From GCA-002701945 sp964442015 (GTDB taxonomy: Bacteria > Fidelibacterota > Marinisomatia > Marinisomatales > TCS55), in contig CAYTYA010000021.1 of NCBI GenBank assembly GCA_964442015.1, positions 1 to 26,386 of the forward strand: DNA of 26,386 nt, in the 5' to 3' direction. The position numbers were made by a program, and so were the translations under genes. The notes beneath the pieces are model-generated. The model was given only the letters and a program-made list of their open reading frames with translations. It was not told where the DNA came from and made no database searches. The stretch's first letter is position 1; each line of letters begins with the position of its first letter. This document shows positions 1 to 8,607 of the stretch, piece by piece.

Positions 1-1301
1 TATCCATCTTCAATAGCTTGAATTACACCTCCATTCTTTTCAATCTCTTCAAAATACTTCTCAGCATCTTTCTCAAGCTGATCCGTTAGAGATTCAACAA
101 ACCAGCTTCCACCTAAGGGGTCTGCTACATTCGCCACACCTGTCTCATATGCAATTAACTGCTGTGTGCGTAATGCAATCTCGGCAGCTTTTTCAGATGG
201 TAAAGCAATTGTTTCATCCATAGAATTTGTGTGCAATGACTGTGCGCCCCCTAATACGGCAGCAATTCCTTGAAATGCTGTTCTTGAGATATTATTCTCA
301 GGTTGCTGGGCAGTTAATGAACAACCAGCAGTTTGTGCATGAAATCTTAATTTTAATGAACTTTCTTTTTTTGCACCATATATTTCTTTTAAATGCTTCG
401 CCCAAATTCTTCTAGCAGCTCTAAATTTTGCTATTTCCTCAAAAAAGTCTAAATGTGAATTGAAGAAAAAAGATAATCGAGGTGCAAAGTCATCAATTTT
501 TAATCCTGCCTCTAATGCATACTCGATATATGTAAAACCATCAGCTAAAGTAAATGCAAGTTCTTGAGCAGCTGTTGCACCAGCTTCACGAATATGATAT
601 CCAGATATAGAAATAGTATTATATTGAGGCATATTTTCTGTACAGTATGACAGCATATCTGTAATTATTCTCATTGATGGAATAGGAGGAAATATCCACT
701 CCTTTTGAGCAGTAAATTCTTTTAATATATCATTTTGTAGAGTACCCCGAAGTTTGTTTAATGGGACTCCCTGCTTTTCTGCGAGCGCGATATAAAAAGC
801 CAAAAGAATTATAGCTGGACCATTAATAGTTTGTGAAATAGAAACTTTACTAAGATCGATATCTTTAAGTAATGTTTCCATATCATTCAAATTTGCAACA
901 TTTACACCGCACTTGCCCACTTCTCCATTTGAAATTGGATGATCAGGGTCATAACCCATTAAAGTAGGCATATCATATGCTATTGATAGCCCCGTTTGCC
1001 CTTGGCTTAATAAATAATGGTATCGCTTATTGGATTCTTCCGGGCTACCATAACCTGAAAATTGACGCATTGTCCAAAGTTTCCCCCTATACATATTTGC
1101 GTGCACTCCTCTTGTATAAGGATATTGTCCTGAGAAACCTAGTTTATCAATATATTCATCATTTGGGTTATCAGGATAATATAATTTTTCAAGATCTTTT
1201 CCACTTATGGAGTTAAAATTATAATCTCGTTCAGGAAAACTTTCTACATCTTCCTTCCATTTTTTTTCTCTTTTAAAAAAATCTTCTTTTCTTTTATTCA
1301 T
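1..1301 (-). CDS. Acyl-CoA mutase large subunit, methylmalonyl-CoA mutase family with isobutyryl-CoA mutase-type active site (C-terminus off the window)
   Basis: This is the catalytic TIM-barrel chain of an adenosylcobalamin-dependent acyl-CoA mutase, which rearranges the carbon skeleton of a branched or linear acyl-CoA. About 433 residues are visible from the ATG at 1301; the rest lies left of base 1, so I cannot say whether a B12-binding domain is fused. Family motifs are plain: TRGVHANMYRGKLWTMRQF (63-81), GQTGLSIAYDMPTLMGYD (101-118), SISGYHIREAGAT (231-243), and the RFHAQTAGCSLTAQQP and LGGAQSLHTNS segments. His236 matches the catalytic His244 of Propionibacterium methylmalonyl-CoA mutase. 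Phe81 and Gln199 sit where that enzyme has Tyr89 and Arg207, with the same 118- and 37-residue spacings. Phe and Gln are the residues known from isobutyryl-CoA mutase (IcmA), so I infer that specificity. The start lies 8 bp after the dxs stop, with no clear Shine-Dalgarno. The cobalamin adenosyltransferase upstream on the same strand could supply its cofactor. Family assignment is near certain; substrate is inferred. Confidence 0.93.
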   Translation of the reverse strand, partial: MNKRKEDFFKREKKWKEDVESFPERDYNFNSISGKDLEKLYYPDNPNDEYIDKLGFSGQYPYTRGVHANMYRGKLWTMRQFSGYGSPEESNKRYHYLLSQGQTGLSIAYDMPTLMGYDPDHPISNGEVGKCGVNVANLNDMETLLKDIDLSKVSISQTINGPAIILLAFYIALAEKQGVPLNKLRGTLQNDILKEFTAQKEWIFPPIPSMRIITDMLSYCTENMPQYNTISISGYHIREAGATAAQELAFTLADGFTYIEYALEAGLKIDDFAPRLSFFFNSHLDFFEEIAKFRAARRIWAKHLKEIYGAKKESSLKLRFHAQTAGCSLTAQQPENNISRTAFQGIAAVLGGAQSLHTNSMDETIALPSEKAAEIALRTQQLIAYETGVANVADPLGGSWFVESLTDQLEKDAEKYFEEIEKNGGVIQAIEDG

Positions 1302-1309
1302 AAATAATT

Positions 1310-3235
1310 TTATGATTCTATCAAGGTGTTACTCTTAATTTTTATCATCGATTTAATTGTATCAATTATTCCACTTTCATCCAAACCAATATCAGAAAGT
1401 AGTTCATCACGTTTTCCATGCTGGATAAATTTATCTGGAAAACCTAGCCTTTTTATACTTCCTTGATAATTGTTCTCTAATAGCCAAGAAGATACACCAT
1501 CACCAAATCCACCAACTATTACACCCTCTTCAATTGTTAGGATAGCTTGAAATCGATTAATTAATGATTTTAGATAACTTTCATCCATTGGTTTTATAAA
1601 TCGACAATTAACTAGTTCAATTGAAATACCATCATTTTCAAGATCTTTTGAAGCTTTTTCAACATTATAAGAAATCGGTCCCACAGTCAAAACTGCTATA
1701 TCTGAACCTGAGCGTAAAACTTCCCAACTACCTATAGGCAATAGCTCTGCTTGTCCATTCTCATCAAAATCAATCGCGCTAGATTTAGGATACCGAATAG
1801 AAAAAGGGAATTCTTTTTGGTTAAGTGCAGAATAAAGCAAGTGACGAAACTCATTTCCATTTCTAGGTGCAGTAACAACTAAATCTTGTATACAACGCAA
1901 ATAAGCAATATCTAAAGAACCATGATGCGTTGGCCCATCTTCACCAGCAATCCCTGCTCTATCCATGCAAAATATAACAGGTAAATGTTGAAGAGCAACA
2001 TCATGTACAATATGATCAAAAGCACGTTGCAAAAATGTTGAATATATAGCCACTATTGGCCTTAATCCCTCTGTTGCAAATCCTGCTGAAAAGGTAACGC
2101 CATGTCCTTCAGCAATTCCTACATCAAAATATCTATCAGGGAATTCTTTTTCATATGGGACTAAACCAGTCCCTTCTCTCATTGCTGCAGTTACACAGAT
2201 AGTATCATCACGATTGCGAGCAACTTCACATGATAAATATCCAAAAACATCTTGAAAAGAAGGTGTTGTTTTAATAGCATGATCTTTTGCTTGACCATTA
2301 TTTGAATTAGGCTTGACTGCATGAAATTTTACTGCATCCTTATGATATTCTCCATTCTCTACCTGAGTAGATACCATTCCTTTGCCTTTTTTAGTTAGTA
2401 TATGCAAGAGAACTGGCTGATTAATATTCTTAATATTGTTCAATGTTTTTATTAGCTCTTTAATGTCATGACCATCTATAGGTCCGAAATACCGAAATCC
2501 AAGTTCATCAAATAATACGCCTGGAACTAAAAGTGCTTTTAGACTTTCATCTATTTTTTGAAGTATTTTTTTAGATAATTTCTTTCCCCATGGTAATGAA
2601 TCAGTAATATTCCAGATTTCATTCCTTATTTTATTATATAGTGGATTTGTCGTTATTCGTGTCAAATATTTGCTTATTGCACCAACATTAGGGCTAATTG
2701 ACATTTCGTTATCATTTAATACTACAAGAATCTGAGTATTTAAAATTCCAGAGTTATTTAAGCCTTCATATGCTAAACCTCCAGTCAATGATCCATCACC
2801 AATAATTGAAGCCACTTTATAATCTAGATTTTTTTGATCTCGAGCTGCAGCCACACCTAGAGCTGCCGATATAGATGTAGAAGCATGTCCAGCACCAAAT
2901 ACATCATACTCACTTTCGCTTCTCTTCAAAAACCCACTTAACCCGCCATATTGTCTTATTGTATCCATTTTACTAAATCGACCAGTTAATATTTTATGAG
3001 CATAAGCCTGATGACCGACATCCCAAATCAGCTTATCTTTTGGTGTATTAAATACATGGTGCAAAGCAACTGTTAGTTCAACAGCTCCTAATGTAGGTGC
3101 TAAATGCCCGCCGACAGTCGTTACAGTGTCAATTGTATAATTACGAACTTCTTCGCATAATTCTTGTAATTCTGCTATTGAATAATTTCTGATATCTTTA
3201 GGAGAATCAATATTATTTAAATATTTAAGCTGCAT
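1310..3235 (-). CDS. dxs: 1-deoxy-D-xylulose-5-phosphate synthase
   Basis: Dxs condenses pyruvate and glyceraldehyde 3-phosphate to DXP, the first step of the MEP isoprenoid pathway and a thiamine precursor; it is a cytosolic thiamine diphosphate enzyme. At 641 residues it has the normal family length. Visible motifs are the GGHLAPTLGAVEL segment with His44, the TPP-binding GDGSLTGG (146-153) through NDNEMSISPNVGA (174-186), the transketolase pyrimidine-domain VGIAEGHG stretch, and the DRAGIAGEDGPTHHG signature. The ATG start overlaps the end of pdxT by 11 bases, so translation is probably coupled. The stop is 8 bases before the acyl-CoA mutase start. Since PdxST makes pyridoxal phosphate without DXP, the DXP made here should go to isoprenoids (with IspH in the same run) and thiamine rather than to vitamin B6. 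Identification is secure. Confidence 0.98.
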   Translation of the reverse strand: MQLKYLNNIDSPKDIRNYSIAELQELCEEVRNYTIDTVTTVGGHLAPTLGAVELTVALHHVFNTPKDKLIWDVGHQAYAHKILTGRFSKMDTIRQYGGLSGFLKRSESEYDVFGAGHASTSISAALGVAAARDQKNLDYKVASIIGDGSLTGGLAYEGLNNSGILNTQILVVLNDNEMSISPNVGAISKYLTRITTNPLYNKIRNEIWNITDSLPWGKKLSKKILQKIDESLKALLVPGVLFDELGFRYFGPIDGHDIKELIKTLNNIKNINQPVLLHILTKKGKGMVSTQVENGEYHKDAVKFHAVKPNSNNGQAKDHAIKTTPSFQDVFGYLSCEVARNRDDTICVTAAMREGTGLVPYEKEFPDRYFDVGIAEGHGVTFSAGFATEGLRPIVAIYSTFLQRAFDHIVHDVALQHLPVIFCMDRAGIAGEDGPTHHGSLDIAYLRCIQDLVVTAPRNGNEFRHLLYSALNQKEFPFSIRYPKSSAIDFDENGQAELLPIGSWEVLRSGSDIAVLTVGPISYNVEKASKDLENDGISIELVNCRFIKPMDESYLKSLINRFQAILTIEEGVIVGGFGDGVSSWLLENNYQGSIKRLGFPDKFIQHGKRDELLSDIGLDESGIIDTIKSMIKIKSNTLIES

Positions 3236-3824
3236 GAAGTTCTTTTCTATTATTAATTATATTATTAAATGCAATCTCATGAAAGATAGAAATACCATTT
3301 AGTTCAGGGTGAAATGAGAGGCCAACATGTTTACCAGATTGAACAGCACATGGCGATCCTTTATAATTAGCTATTATATTCACATTTTTACCATAGCGAA
3401 TGATTTTTGGAGCTCTTATAAACGTTGCATCAATTCTTTTTTGGAAATTATTATAGTTAATAGTTAAAGACTCAACTAATGAATCAATTTGTCTTCCTGA
3501 AGCATTTCTTTCTATATCAATATCTAATAATTTAAAAGTGTTTACACGATCATCCATTGCATTACTAGCCATCATAATTAATCCTGCGCACGTACCTAAT
3601 ATCGGATTTTTATCTGCAAATAAACCTATGGATTTGAATAACCCAGAGCGATTAAGGAGTTTTGTCATTGTAGTTGATTCTCCACCGGGTATAATTAGCC
3701 CACTAACATCATCAAGATTTGAACTATATCGAACATATGTTGATTCCACACCCAATTGATCAAGTATCAATTTGTGTTTCTGAAAATTCCCTTGCAGAGC
3801 CAATATGCCTATTTTCTTTACCAC
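3225..3824 (-). CDS. pdxT: Pyridoxal 5'-phosphate synthase glutaminase subunit PdxT
   Basis: PdxT hydrolyses glutamine and passes ammonia to PdxS for direct synthesis of pyridoxal phosphate. The 199-residue protein is a class I glutamine amidotransferase of usual length: an N-terminal GILALQGNF strand, the PGGEST oxyanion loop (46-51), the nucleophile Cys79 in GTCAG, and His172 and Glu174 in FHPEL completing the triad. The start codon is GTG. It is supported by an AGGAG Shine-Dalgarno five bases upstream and by a 7-base overlap with the end of pdxS, the normal partner. The downstream end overlaps dxs by 11 bases. Identification is secure; the GTG start is well supported. Confidence 0.97.
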   Translation of the reverse strand: MVKKIGILALQGNFQKHKLILDQLGVESTYVRYSSNLDDVSGLIIPGGESTTMTKLLNRSGLFKSIGLFADKNPILGTCAGLIMMASNAMDDRVNTFKLLDIDIERNASGRQIDSLVESLTINYNNFQKRIDATFIRAPKIIRYGKNVNIIANYKGSPCAVQSGKHVGLSFHPELNGISIFHEIAFNNIINNRKELHAA

Positions 3825-4699
3825 CCTCTCTCCTGTAATAATTGATCCTTAGGGATTTCTGATATATCTAAACCTTTCATAGCTGGTTTCAAACCCGTTG
3901 ATACATCAAGCAACTTTTCTGGGTCCTCAAAATAGGTTACAGATTCTACAATGGCTGTTGCACGACTTGCAGGATCCTCCGATTTAAATATTCCAGAACC
4001 TACAAATACTGTTTCTGCACCAAGTTGCATCATTAATGAAGCATCAGCAGGAGTAGCAATTCCTCCAGCGGCAAAATTAGGAACAGGTAATCTACCCAAA
4101 TTTGAAACCTGTTGAACAAGAGAAAAAGGGGCTCCCATATCTTTTGATACAGCCATTAATTCATCATCATCCATTTTTGTCAGTTTTTTTATATTTGATT
4201 GCACTTCTCGCATATGTCTAACTGCCTCAACAATATTCCCGCTTCCAGCTTCACCTTTTGTGCGAATTAATGCAGCTCCTTCTCCAATTCTTCTAAGAGC
4301 TTCACCTAGATTCCTACATCCACAAACAAAAGGGACTTTAAAAGAATGTTTCCATATATGGTTTCTTTCATCAGCGGGAGTTAAGACTTCACTTTCATCA
4401 ATAAAATCAATTTCTAGTGCTTCTAATATTTGAGATTCTGCAAAATGACCAATCCGGCATTTTGCCATAACTGGTATAGATACCGTATCCTGAATTTCTT
4501 TTATCATTGCAGGGTCACTCATACGAGCTATACCTCCGTCAGCTCTAATATCTGCAGGTATGCGCTCAAGCGCCATGACAGCTACTGCTCCAGCATCCTC
4601 AGCAATTTTTGCTTGCTTAGCATTCGTTACATCCATAATTACGCCACCTTTTAGCATTTCAGCAAGTCCAACTTTTACATCAAATGATCCTTTACTCAT
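3818..4699 (-). CDS. pdxS: Pyridoxal 5'-phosphate synthase lyase subunit PdxS
   Basis: PdxS builds pyridoxal phosphate from ribose 5-phosphate, glyceraldehyde 3-phosphate and ammonia supplied by PdxT; it forms a ring dodecamer decorated by PdxT. The 293-residue protein is full length. Asp23 (IMDV), Lys80 (MAKCRIGH) and Lys148 (RTKGEAGSGN) correspond to the catalytic residues known in the Bacillus enzyme, shifted by one. The ATG is preceded by a full AGGAGG Shine-Dalgarno (4709-4714) nine bases upstream, among the strongest in the window. It overlaps the end of ispH by 8 bases and is followed by pdxT with a 7-base overlap. The strong internal ribosome site suggests high PdxS output within the operon. 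Identification is secure. Confidence 0.98.
   Translation of the reverse strand: MSKGSFDVKVGLAEMLKGGVIMDVTNAKQAKIAEDAGAVAVMALERIPADIRADGGIARMSDPAMIKEIQDTVSIPVMAKCRIGHFAESQILEALEIDFIDESEVLTPADERNHIWKHSFKVPFVCGCRNLGEALRRIGEGAALIRTKGEAGSGNIVEAVRHMREVQSNIKKLTKMDDDELMAVSKDMGAPFSLVQQVSNLGRLPVPNFAAGGIATPADASLMMQLGAETVFVGSGIFKSEDPASRATAIVESVTYFEDPEKLLDVSTGLKPAMKGLDISEIPKDQLLQERGW
3830..3834 (-). promoter_or_regulatory. Shine-Dalgarno AGGAG supporting the GTG start of pdxT
   Basis: AGGAG lies within the end of pdxS, five bases upstream of the GTG at 3824. It confirms that pdxT starts within the pdxS coding region with a 7-base overlap. Confidence 0.6.
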
Positions 4700-5555
4700 A
4701 AACCAATTCCTCCTCTGTTACTTTTCCAATTGATTTAATTTCTTCTAAAACTTCATTAATTATGTTATCAGGCGTTGAGGCGCCAGCAGAAATTCCAACA
4801 GTATCAGATTTTAGGAACCAGTCAGCATCTAAGTCTTCTGCGCATGTTACCTGAAAAGTCCTTTCATTCCTCATCTTAGCTAATTCTGTCAATCGTTTAG
4901 AGTTAGCACTTGTAAATGATCCTATAACAATCATTATATCACAAATCTCAGAAAGATTTTTTATTTGTTCATGATTCCTTCTTGTAGGAAAACAAATTGT
5001 ATTTACAAAACGTAAATCAAAGACCTTCGTCATCAAAATATTTATAATTTCCTGTACATTTTCTATCATCTGAGTTGACTGAGAAACAACACCAGCTTTC
5101 TTCATTTTTCTTAATTTCATTGCTTCTTTGGGATTTGAGACGACTAAAGCATCTTCAACCTGTTCTTTAATCCCATTAACCTCATCATGCCCATGATCAC
5201 CAATAATAATAATTCTTCTATCCTCAGCATCTAATTTTTTTACTTCCTCATGAATTTCTGTAACTAATGGACATGTTGCGTCTACAACTTTCATTACTCT
5301 TTTCTTTGATTCATTCCATATATCTGGAACGGTTCCATGTGCGCGAAATAATATTGGTTTATCTTCTGGAACTTCATCTAGATGTTTTACAACTTTTACA
5401 CCTGATTCTTCAAGTTCTTTTACAACATTTTCATTATGAACTATATCGCCAAGCATAAAGACTTCACCTTCTTTTTTTGAAGTTTGATACGCAAGATTTA
5501 CTGCGTCTCTTACTCCAAAACAATATCCTGCATCTTTTGCTAATAATATCTTCAT
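4692..5555 (-). CDS. ispH: 4-hydroxy-3-methylbut-2-enyl diphosphate reductase (IspH/LytB)
   Basis: IspH carries out the last step of the MEP pathway, reducing HMBPP to isopentenyl and dimethylallyl diphosphate with an oxygen-sensitive [4Fe-4S] cluster. The 287 residues cover the whole family. The three cluster cysteines are Cys12 (GYCFGVRDAV), Cys95 (DATCPLV) and Cys188 (NTICFPT). Active-site residues are also visible: His40, His73 (RAHG), His123 and Glu125 in GHDEVNG, Thr161 in SQSTQ, and the SANS motif that binds the diphosphate. The start overlaps the DHH gene by 4 bases (ATGA) and the end overlaps pdxS by 8. Dxs lies three genes downstream in the same run, so the first and last MEP steps may be co-expressed. 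Identification is secure. Confidence 0.98.
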   Translation of the reverse strand: MKILLAKDAGYCFGVRDAVNLAYQTSKKEGEVFMLGDIVHNENVVKELEESGVKVVKHLDEVPEDKPILFRAHGTVPDIWNESKKRVMKVVDATCPLVTEIHEEVKKLDAEDRRIIIIGDHGHDEVNGIKEQVEDALVVSNPKEAMKLRKMKKAGVVSQSTQMIENVQEIINILMTKVFDLRFVNTICFPTRRNHEQIKNLSEICDIMIVIGSFTSANSKRLTELAKMRNERTFQVTCAEDLDADWFLKSDTVGISAGASTPDNIINEVLEEIKSIGKVTEEELVYE

Positions 5556-6559
5556 GCGAGATTTAAACGTTGTTCTAAAATTGATTCTTTCATCTTTTCT
5601 ACAGCATTTTCAATCACAGAATTTAAAGGGCTATTTATAACAGCACCTGAAGCATATTTATGTCCACCTCCACCTAGCTCCACTGCAACACCATTAATAA
5701 TATATTTTCCCGTAGAACGAAAATTTAATCTACAACTCTGACCTTTATTCTCCACAATCATCATTGAGACCTCAACACCTTTTATAGTACGAACAAAATC
5801 GCTAAATCCTTCAACATCTGATTTTGAGGCTTTGACATTAGACATCAATTTTTGATCAATTATAAACCATGCAAATTCCCCATCTAATTCATAATGAATG
5901 TTTTGTAAAATATTTCCTAACAAAGTAATTCTAGATTGAGAGCTTGATTCATAAATTATTTGATAAATATTTGAAGTATTTATACCTACTTCAATACATT
6001 CAACAGCGATATTATGGCAATGGATATTTGTATTTGAATATCGAAAACATCCTGTATCAGTCATAACAGCAGTATATATCCCTTCTGCCATTAACTTCGA
6101 TATGTTTCCTTCTCTAACACTCTTTATATAATCATAAACCATATCTCCAGTTGAAGCAGCATTTAGATCAACAACATTGCAAGTGAATGGATGTTCTTTT
6201 GGGTGAGGATGATGGTCAATATTTAATGTTTTAATGTTGTGTTCCTTAATTTTCGTTTTTAGTTCTCTTATCCTTTTATAATCACCAACATCAAAAATTA
6301 TTGCTAAATCAACAGTAGAAATCCAAGCATCATGTGTATTTGGATCATACGTTTCAATAATATCACCTTTATTTAAAAAATTATATTCATCAGGCAACAT
6401 AGAGACATTAAGTATTCTACAATCTTTTTTGATTTCCTTTAAGTAATAATACATAGCTGTAGCACTTCCTAGACCATCTCCATCAGGATTTTCATGCATA
6501 GTGAGCAAAATTGTTTCTGCTTCATCTACATAGTTGTTAATATGTTTCCAATCAATCAT
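5552..6559 (-). CDS. DHH/DHHA1 family phosphoesterase, NrnA-like
   Basis: The protein belongs to the DHH subfamily that includes NrnA (nano-RNase and pAp phosphatase) and cyclic-dinucleotide phosphodiesterases; it probably hydrolyses short oligonucleotides or phosphoadenosine phosphate in the cytosol using Mn2+. The 335 residues match the stand-alone NrnA length. All metal-binding motifs are intact: HENPDGDGLGS (22-32), IIFDVGD (87-93), the IDHHPHP motif with Asp115-His116-His117, and TDTGCFRYSNT (167-177). The C-terminal DHHA1 substrate-binding GGGGHKYASGA motif is at 296-306. It opens the ispH-pdxST-dxs run. The 72 bp upstream are pure A+T-rich spacer where a promoter could lie, but I see no convincing consensus. 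Exact substrate is not determinable from sequence. Confidence 0.9.
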   Translation of the reverse strand: MIDWKHINNYVDEAETILLTMHENPDGDGLGSATAMYYYLKEIKKDCRILNVSMLPDEYNFLNKGDIIETYDPNTHDAWISTVDLAIIFDVGDYKRIRELKTKIKEHNIKTLNIDHHPHPKEHPFTCNVVDLNAASTGDMVYDYIKSVREGNISKLMAEGIYTAVMTDTGCFRYSNTNIHCHNIAVECIEVGINTSNIYQIIYESSSQSRITLLGNILQNIHYELDGEFAWFIIDQKLMSNVKASKSDVEGFSDFVRTIKGVEVSMMIVENKGQSCRLNFRSTGKYIINGVAVELGGGGHKYASGAVINSPLNSVIENAVEKMKESILEQRLNLA

Positions 6560-6631
6560 TTTAATTCTTGATTTAGGATAGAATTTATGATTATTAAATA
6601 TTAATTAATAAATCAATAATAGTATAAGCAA
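6560..6631. other. A+T-only spacer between the adenosyltransferase and DHH genes
   Basis: The 72 bp contain only a weak inverted repeat of A and T (TTATTAA/TTAATAA). There is no G+C-rich hairpin with a T run, so it is not a convincing terminator. A promoter for the DHH-ispH-pdxST-dxs run may lie here, but I found no clear -35/-10 pair. Confidence 0.3.
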
Positions 6632-7171
6632 CTAACTTCTATCCCACTGAATTTCATCGCTATCACTGATCCTAAATAGTAATCTAGCAACAACAAACAA
6701 ATAATCTGATAATCTATTAATATATTGAAGAATTTCAGGTGAAATTTGTTCCTTATTATTTAAGGAGACAAGATCGCGCTCCGCTCTTCGACAAATAGAT
6801 CTTGCTAAGTGTATTCTTGAACAAACATCATTACCTCCAGGCAAAATAAATTCTTTTAAAGGAGGCAAGTCATTATTAATTAATTCAATCTTTTTATCAA
6901 GATAGTCTATACGATCTTGATCAAGAAAATCTTTTTCAGAGATGGGAATAGAAATTTCTGCGCCAATATTCATTAGATCATTTTGGATTGATTTAAAATC
7001 AATTTCTGGTTTTTTTGGTAATAATACAGCTGCGAAGCCAATAGAAGCATTTAACTCATCAATAGAGCCTAAACAATGAACGCGCAAACTATCTTTTAAT
7101 ACTCGGCTACCATCAGCAAGGGCAGTTTTACCTTTATCCCCCGTTTTCGTAGTTACTTTAGTAATACGCAC
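6632..7171 (-). CDS. ATP:cob(I)alamin adenosyltransferase, PduO type
   Basis: This enzyme transfers the adenosyl group from ATP to cob(I)alamin, making adenosylcobalamin, the coenzyme of acyl-CoA mutases. The 179-residue protein shows the ATP-binding TKTGDKG (9-15), SIDELNA (36-42), the PGG turn (111-113), the CRRAERD helix (127-133) with the conserved Arg/Glu pair, and NRLSDYLFVVARLL (152-165). The start is GTG, sharing its first G with the TAG stop of the antiporter gene (TAGTG), so it is translationally coupled to that gene. No Shine-Dalgarno is visible. The acyl-CoA mutase at the left end is a plausible client, since related enzymes cluster with mutases in many bacteria. Function is confident. 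Confidence 0.94.
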   Translation of the reverse strand: MRITKVTTKTGDKGKTALADGSRVLKDSLRVHCLGSIDELNASIGFAAVLLPKKPEIDFKSIQNDLMNIGAEISIPISEKDFLDQDRIDYLDKKIELINNDLPPLKEFILPGGNDVCSRIHLARSICRRAERDLVSLNNKEQISPEILQYINRLSDYLFVVARLLFRISDSDEIQWDRS

Positions 7172-8607
7172 TAGAAAAAGACTAAGCTAACAATAAAAAA
7201 TATAGGAAATAGAATAGGTATGGAATATTTAACAAAATAACCAAAAAAACTTGGCATTTCAATACCTGATGATTCCGATATGGACTTGACCATAAAATTA
7301 GGAGCATTACCAATATATGTATTTGCTCCCATAAATACAGCACCAGCAGAAATTGCTAGAAGGGTATTGTAATAATCATTCATAAGTAAGGTAGGGTCAC
7401 CTCCAGCAGTATTAAAGAATACAAGGTATGTTGGTGCGTTATCTAAGAAACTAGATAAAATTCCTGTTAGCCAAAAATACATGAAGTTTACAGGGCCAGA
7501 TTCATTGGAAACAGATTGAATAATGGCAGCAAGAGCTCCCTTATCACCCGCCTTTAATATGGCAATTGCAGGAATAATAGTAATAAATATCCCAGCAAAC
7601 AACTTTGCAACCTCCACAATTGGGAACCATGTATATTCATTTGCTTCTCTAATGCTTGTTGGTGTTTGTTGCCAACTTACATAGGTTAATAATAGTAGCA
7701 ATATATCTCGAGTTAAGTTTTGTAATTCTACATGTACATGATAAATAGAAAAATGTATATGTGGCTTCCAAAACCCACTTAATAAAACAGAACCAATTAC
7801 ACCTAAAAGCAATAATAGGTTAAACGATCCATCTAATGAAAGTTTTTCAGTATTTATGTCATCATTATTTTCTGCAACTGAGAAATCTTCTTTTTTATAC
7901 AGGTAACTATCCAATAAGAAATAAACAATAATTAGATAGCATACAACCATTAACATGGGTAAAAACATTGCGGAAGTGGTCCAGAAAAAAGATACCCCTT
8001 TCAAAAAACCTAAAAATAAAGGAGGGTCACCTAAAGGGGTTAAAGAACCCCCAATGTTGGCAACCAAGAATATAAAGAAAACAATCGTATGTACTTTATA
8101 TTTACGATTCTGATTTGCGCGAATAAGAGGACGAATTAATAACATTGCAGCACCTGTTGTACCCATCCAACTAGCTAGCAATGTTCCAATTAAAATAATT
8201 AATAAATTAACAATCGGTTTCCCAACAAGACTCCCTTTAAGTCGAACCCCACCAGAAATAGTAAATAATGCCAGTAAAAGGATTATAAATGGTACATATT
8301 CTAATAGGCCTACATGTAGTACTTCATACAAAGTCACATTAAAACCTACATGATTACTAATTAATAAAGGAATGAGTAATGAAACAGCCCAAAACATTGA
8401 CACTTTTCCAAAATTTTTATGCCAAAAGTGAGGAGCTATAAGTGGAAATACTGCAATTGATAAAAGAATACCTGCAAAAGGGATGACCCAATAAATAGTT
8501 AATATTGATCCATCAAGATGAGGAATATGATGAGAACCATCTCCACTTGCTCCAAATAAGTGGATAGGAAAAAGAAATAATAAATAGATATATTTCAAAT
8601 ATTTCAT
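7171..8607 (-). CDS. nhaD: Na+/H+ antiporter, NhaD type (ion transporter superfamily)
   Basis: The 478-residue protein is a polytopic inner-membrane antiporter exchanging Na+ (or Li+) for H+. It starts with a hydrophobic signal-like segment, and about a dozen hydrophobic helices follow. The family motif NIGGSLTPLGDPPLFLGFL lies near residue 185-205. The C-terminal half has the paired repeat around SSFLDNAPTYLVFFNTAGGDP and GANTYIGNAPNFMVKSI. Citrate or arsenite transporters share the fold, but these motifs match the NhaD branch. It overlaps the downstream adenosyltransferase gene by one base. Its position beside the sodium-pumping NQR and NqrM genes supports a role in the sodium cycle. Its own promoter would lie in the 124-bp divergent gap before nqrM; I could not pick a clear one. 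Read-through from the nqr block across the antisense nqrM gene is also possible. Confidence 0.88.
   Translation of the reverse strand: MKYLKYIYLLFLFPIHLFGASGDGSHHIPHLDGSILTIYWVIPFAGILLSIAVFPLIAPHFWHKNFGKVSMFWAVSLLIPLLISNHVGFNVTLYEVLHVGLLEYVPFIILLLALFTISGGVRLKGSLVGKPIVNLLIILIGTLLASWMGTTGAAMLLIRPLIRANQNRKYKVHTIVFFIFLVANIGGSLTPLGDPPLFLGFLKGVSFFWTTSAMFLPMLMVVCYLIIVYFLLDSYLYKKEDFSVAENNDDINTEKLSLDGSFNLLLLLGVIGSVLLSGFWKPHIHFSIYHVHVELQNLTRDILLLLLTYVSWQQTPTSIREANEYTWFPIVEVAKLFAGIFITIIPAIAILKAGDKGALAAIIQSVSNESGPVNFMYFWLTGILSSFLDNAPTYLVFFNTAGGDPTLLMNDYYNTLLAISAGAVFMGANTYIGNAPNFMVKSISESSGIEMPSFFGYFVKYSIPILFPIFFIVSLVFF

Noticed and set aside
977..1216. Plus-strand open frame of 79 codons
   Set aside because: It is antisense to highly conserved mutase motifs on the minus strand and has no protein-family signature.
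6590..6620. Inverted repeat TTATTAA/TTAATAA as a transcription terminator
   Set aside because: The stem is seven A-T pairs only with no following T run; such repeats are expected by chance in this base composition.
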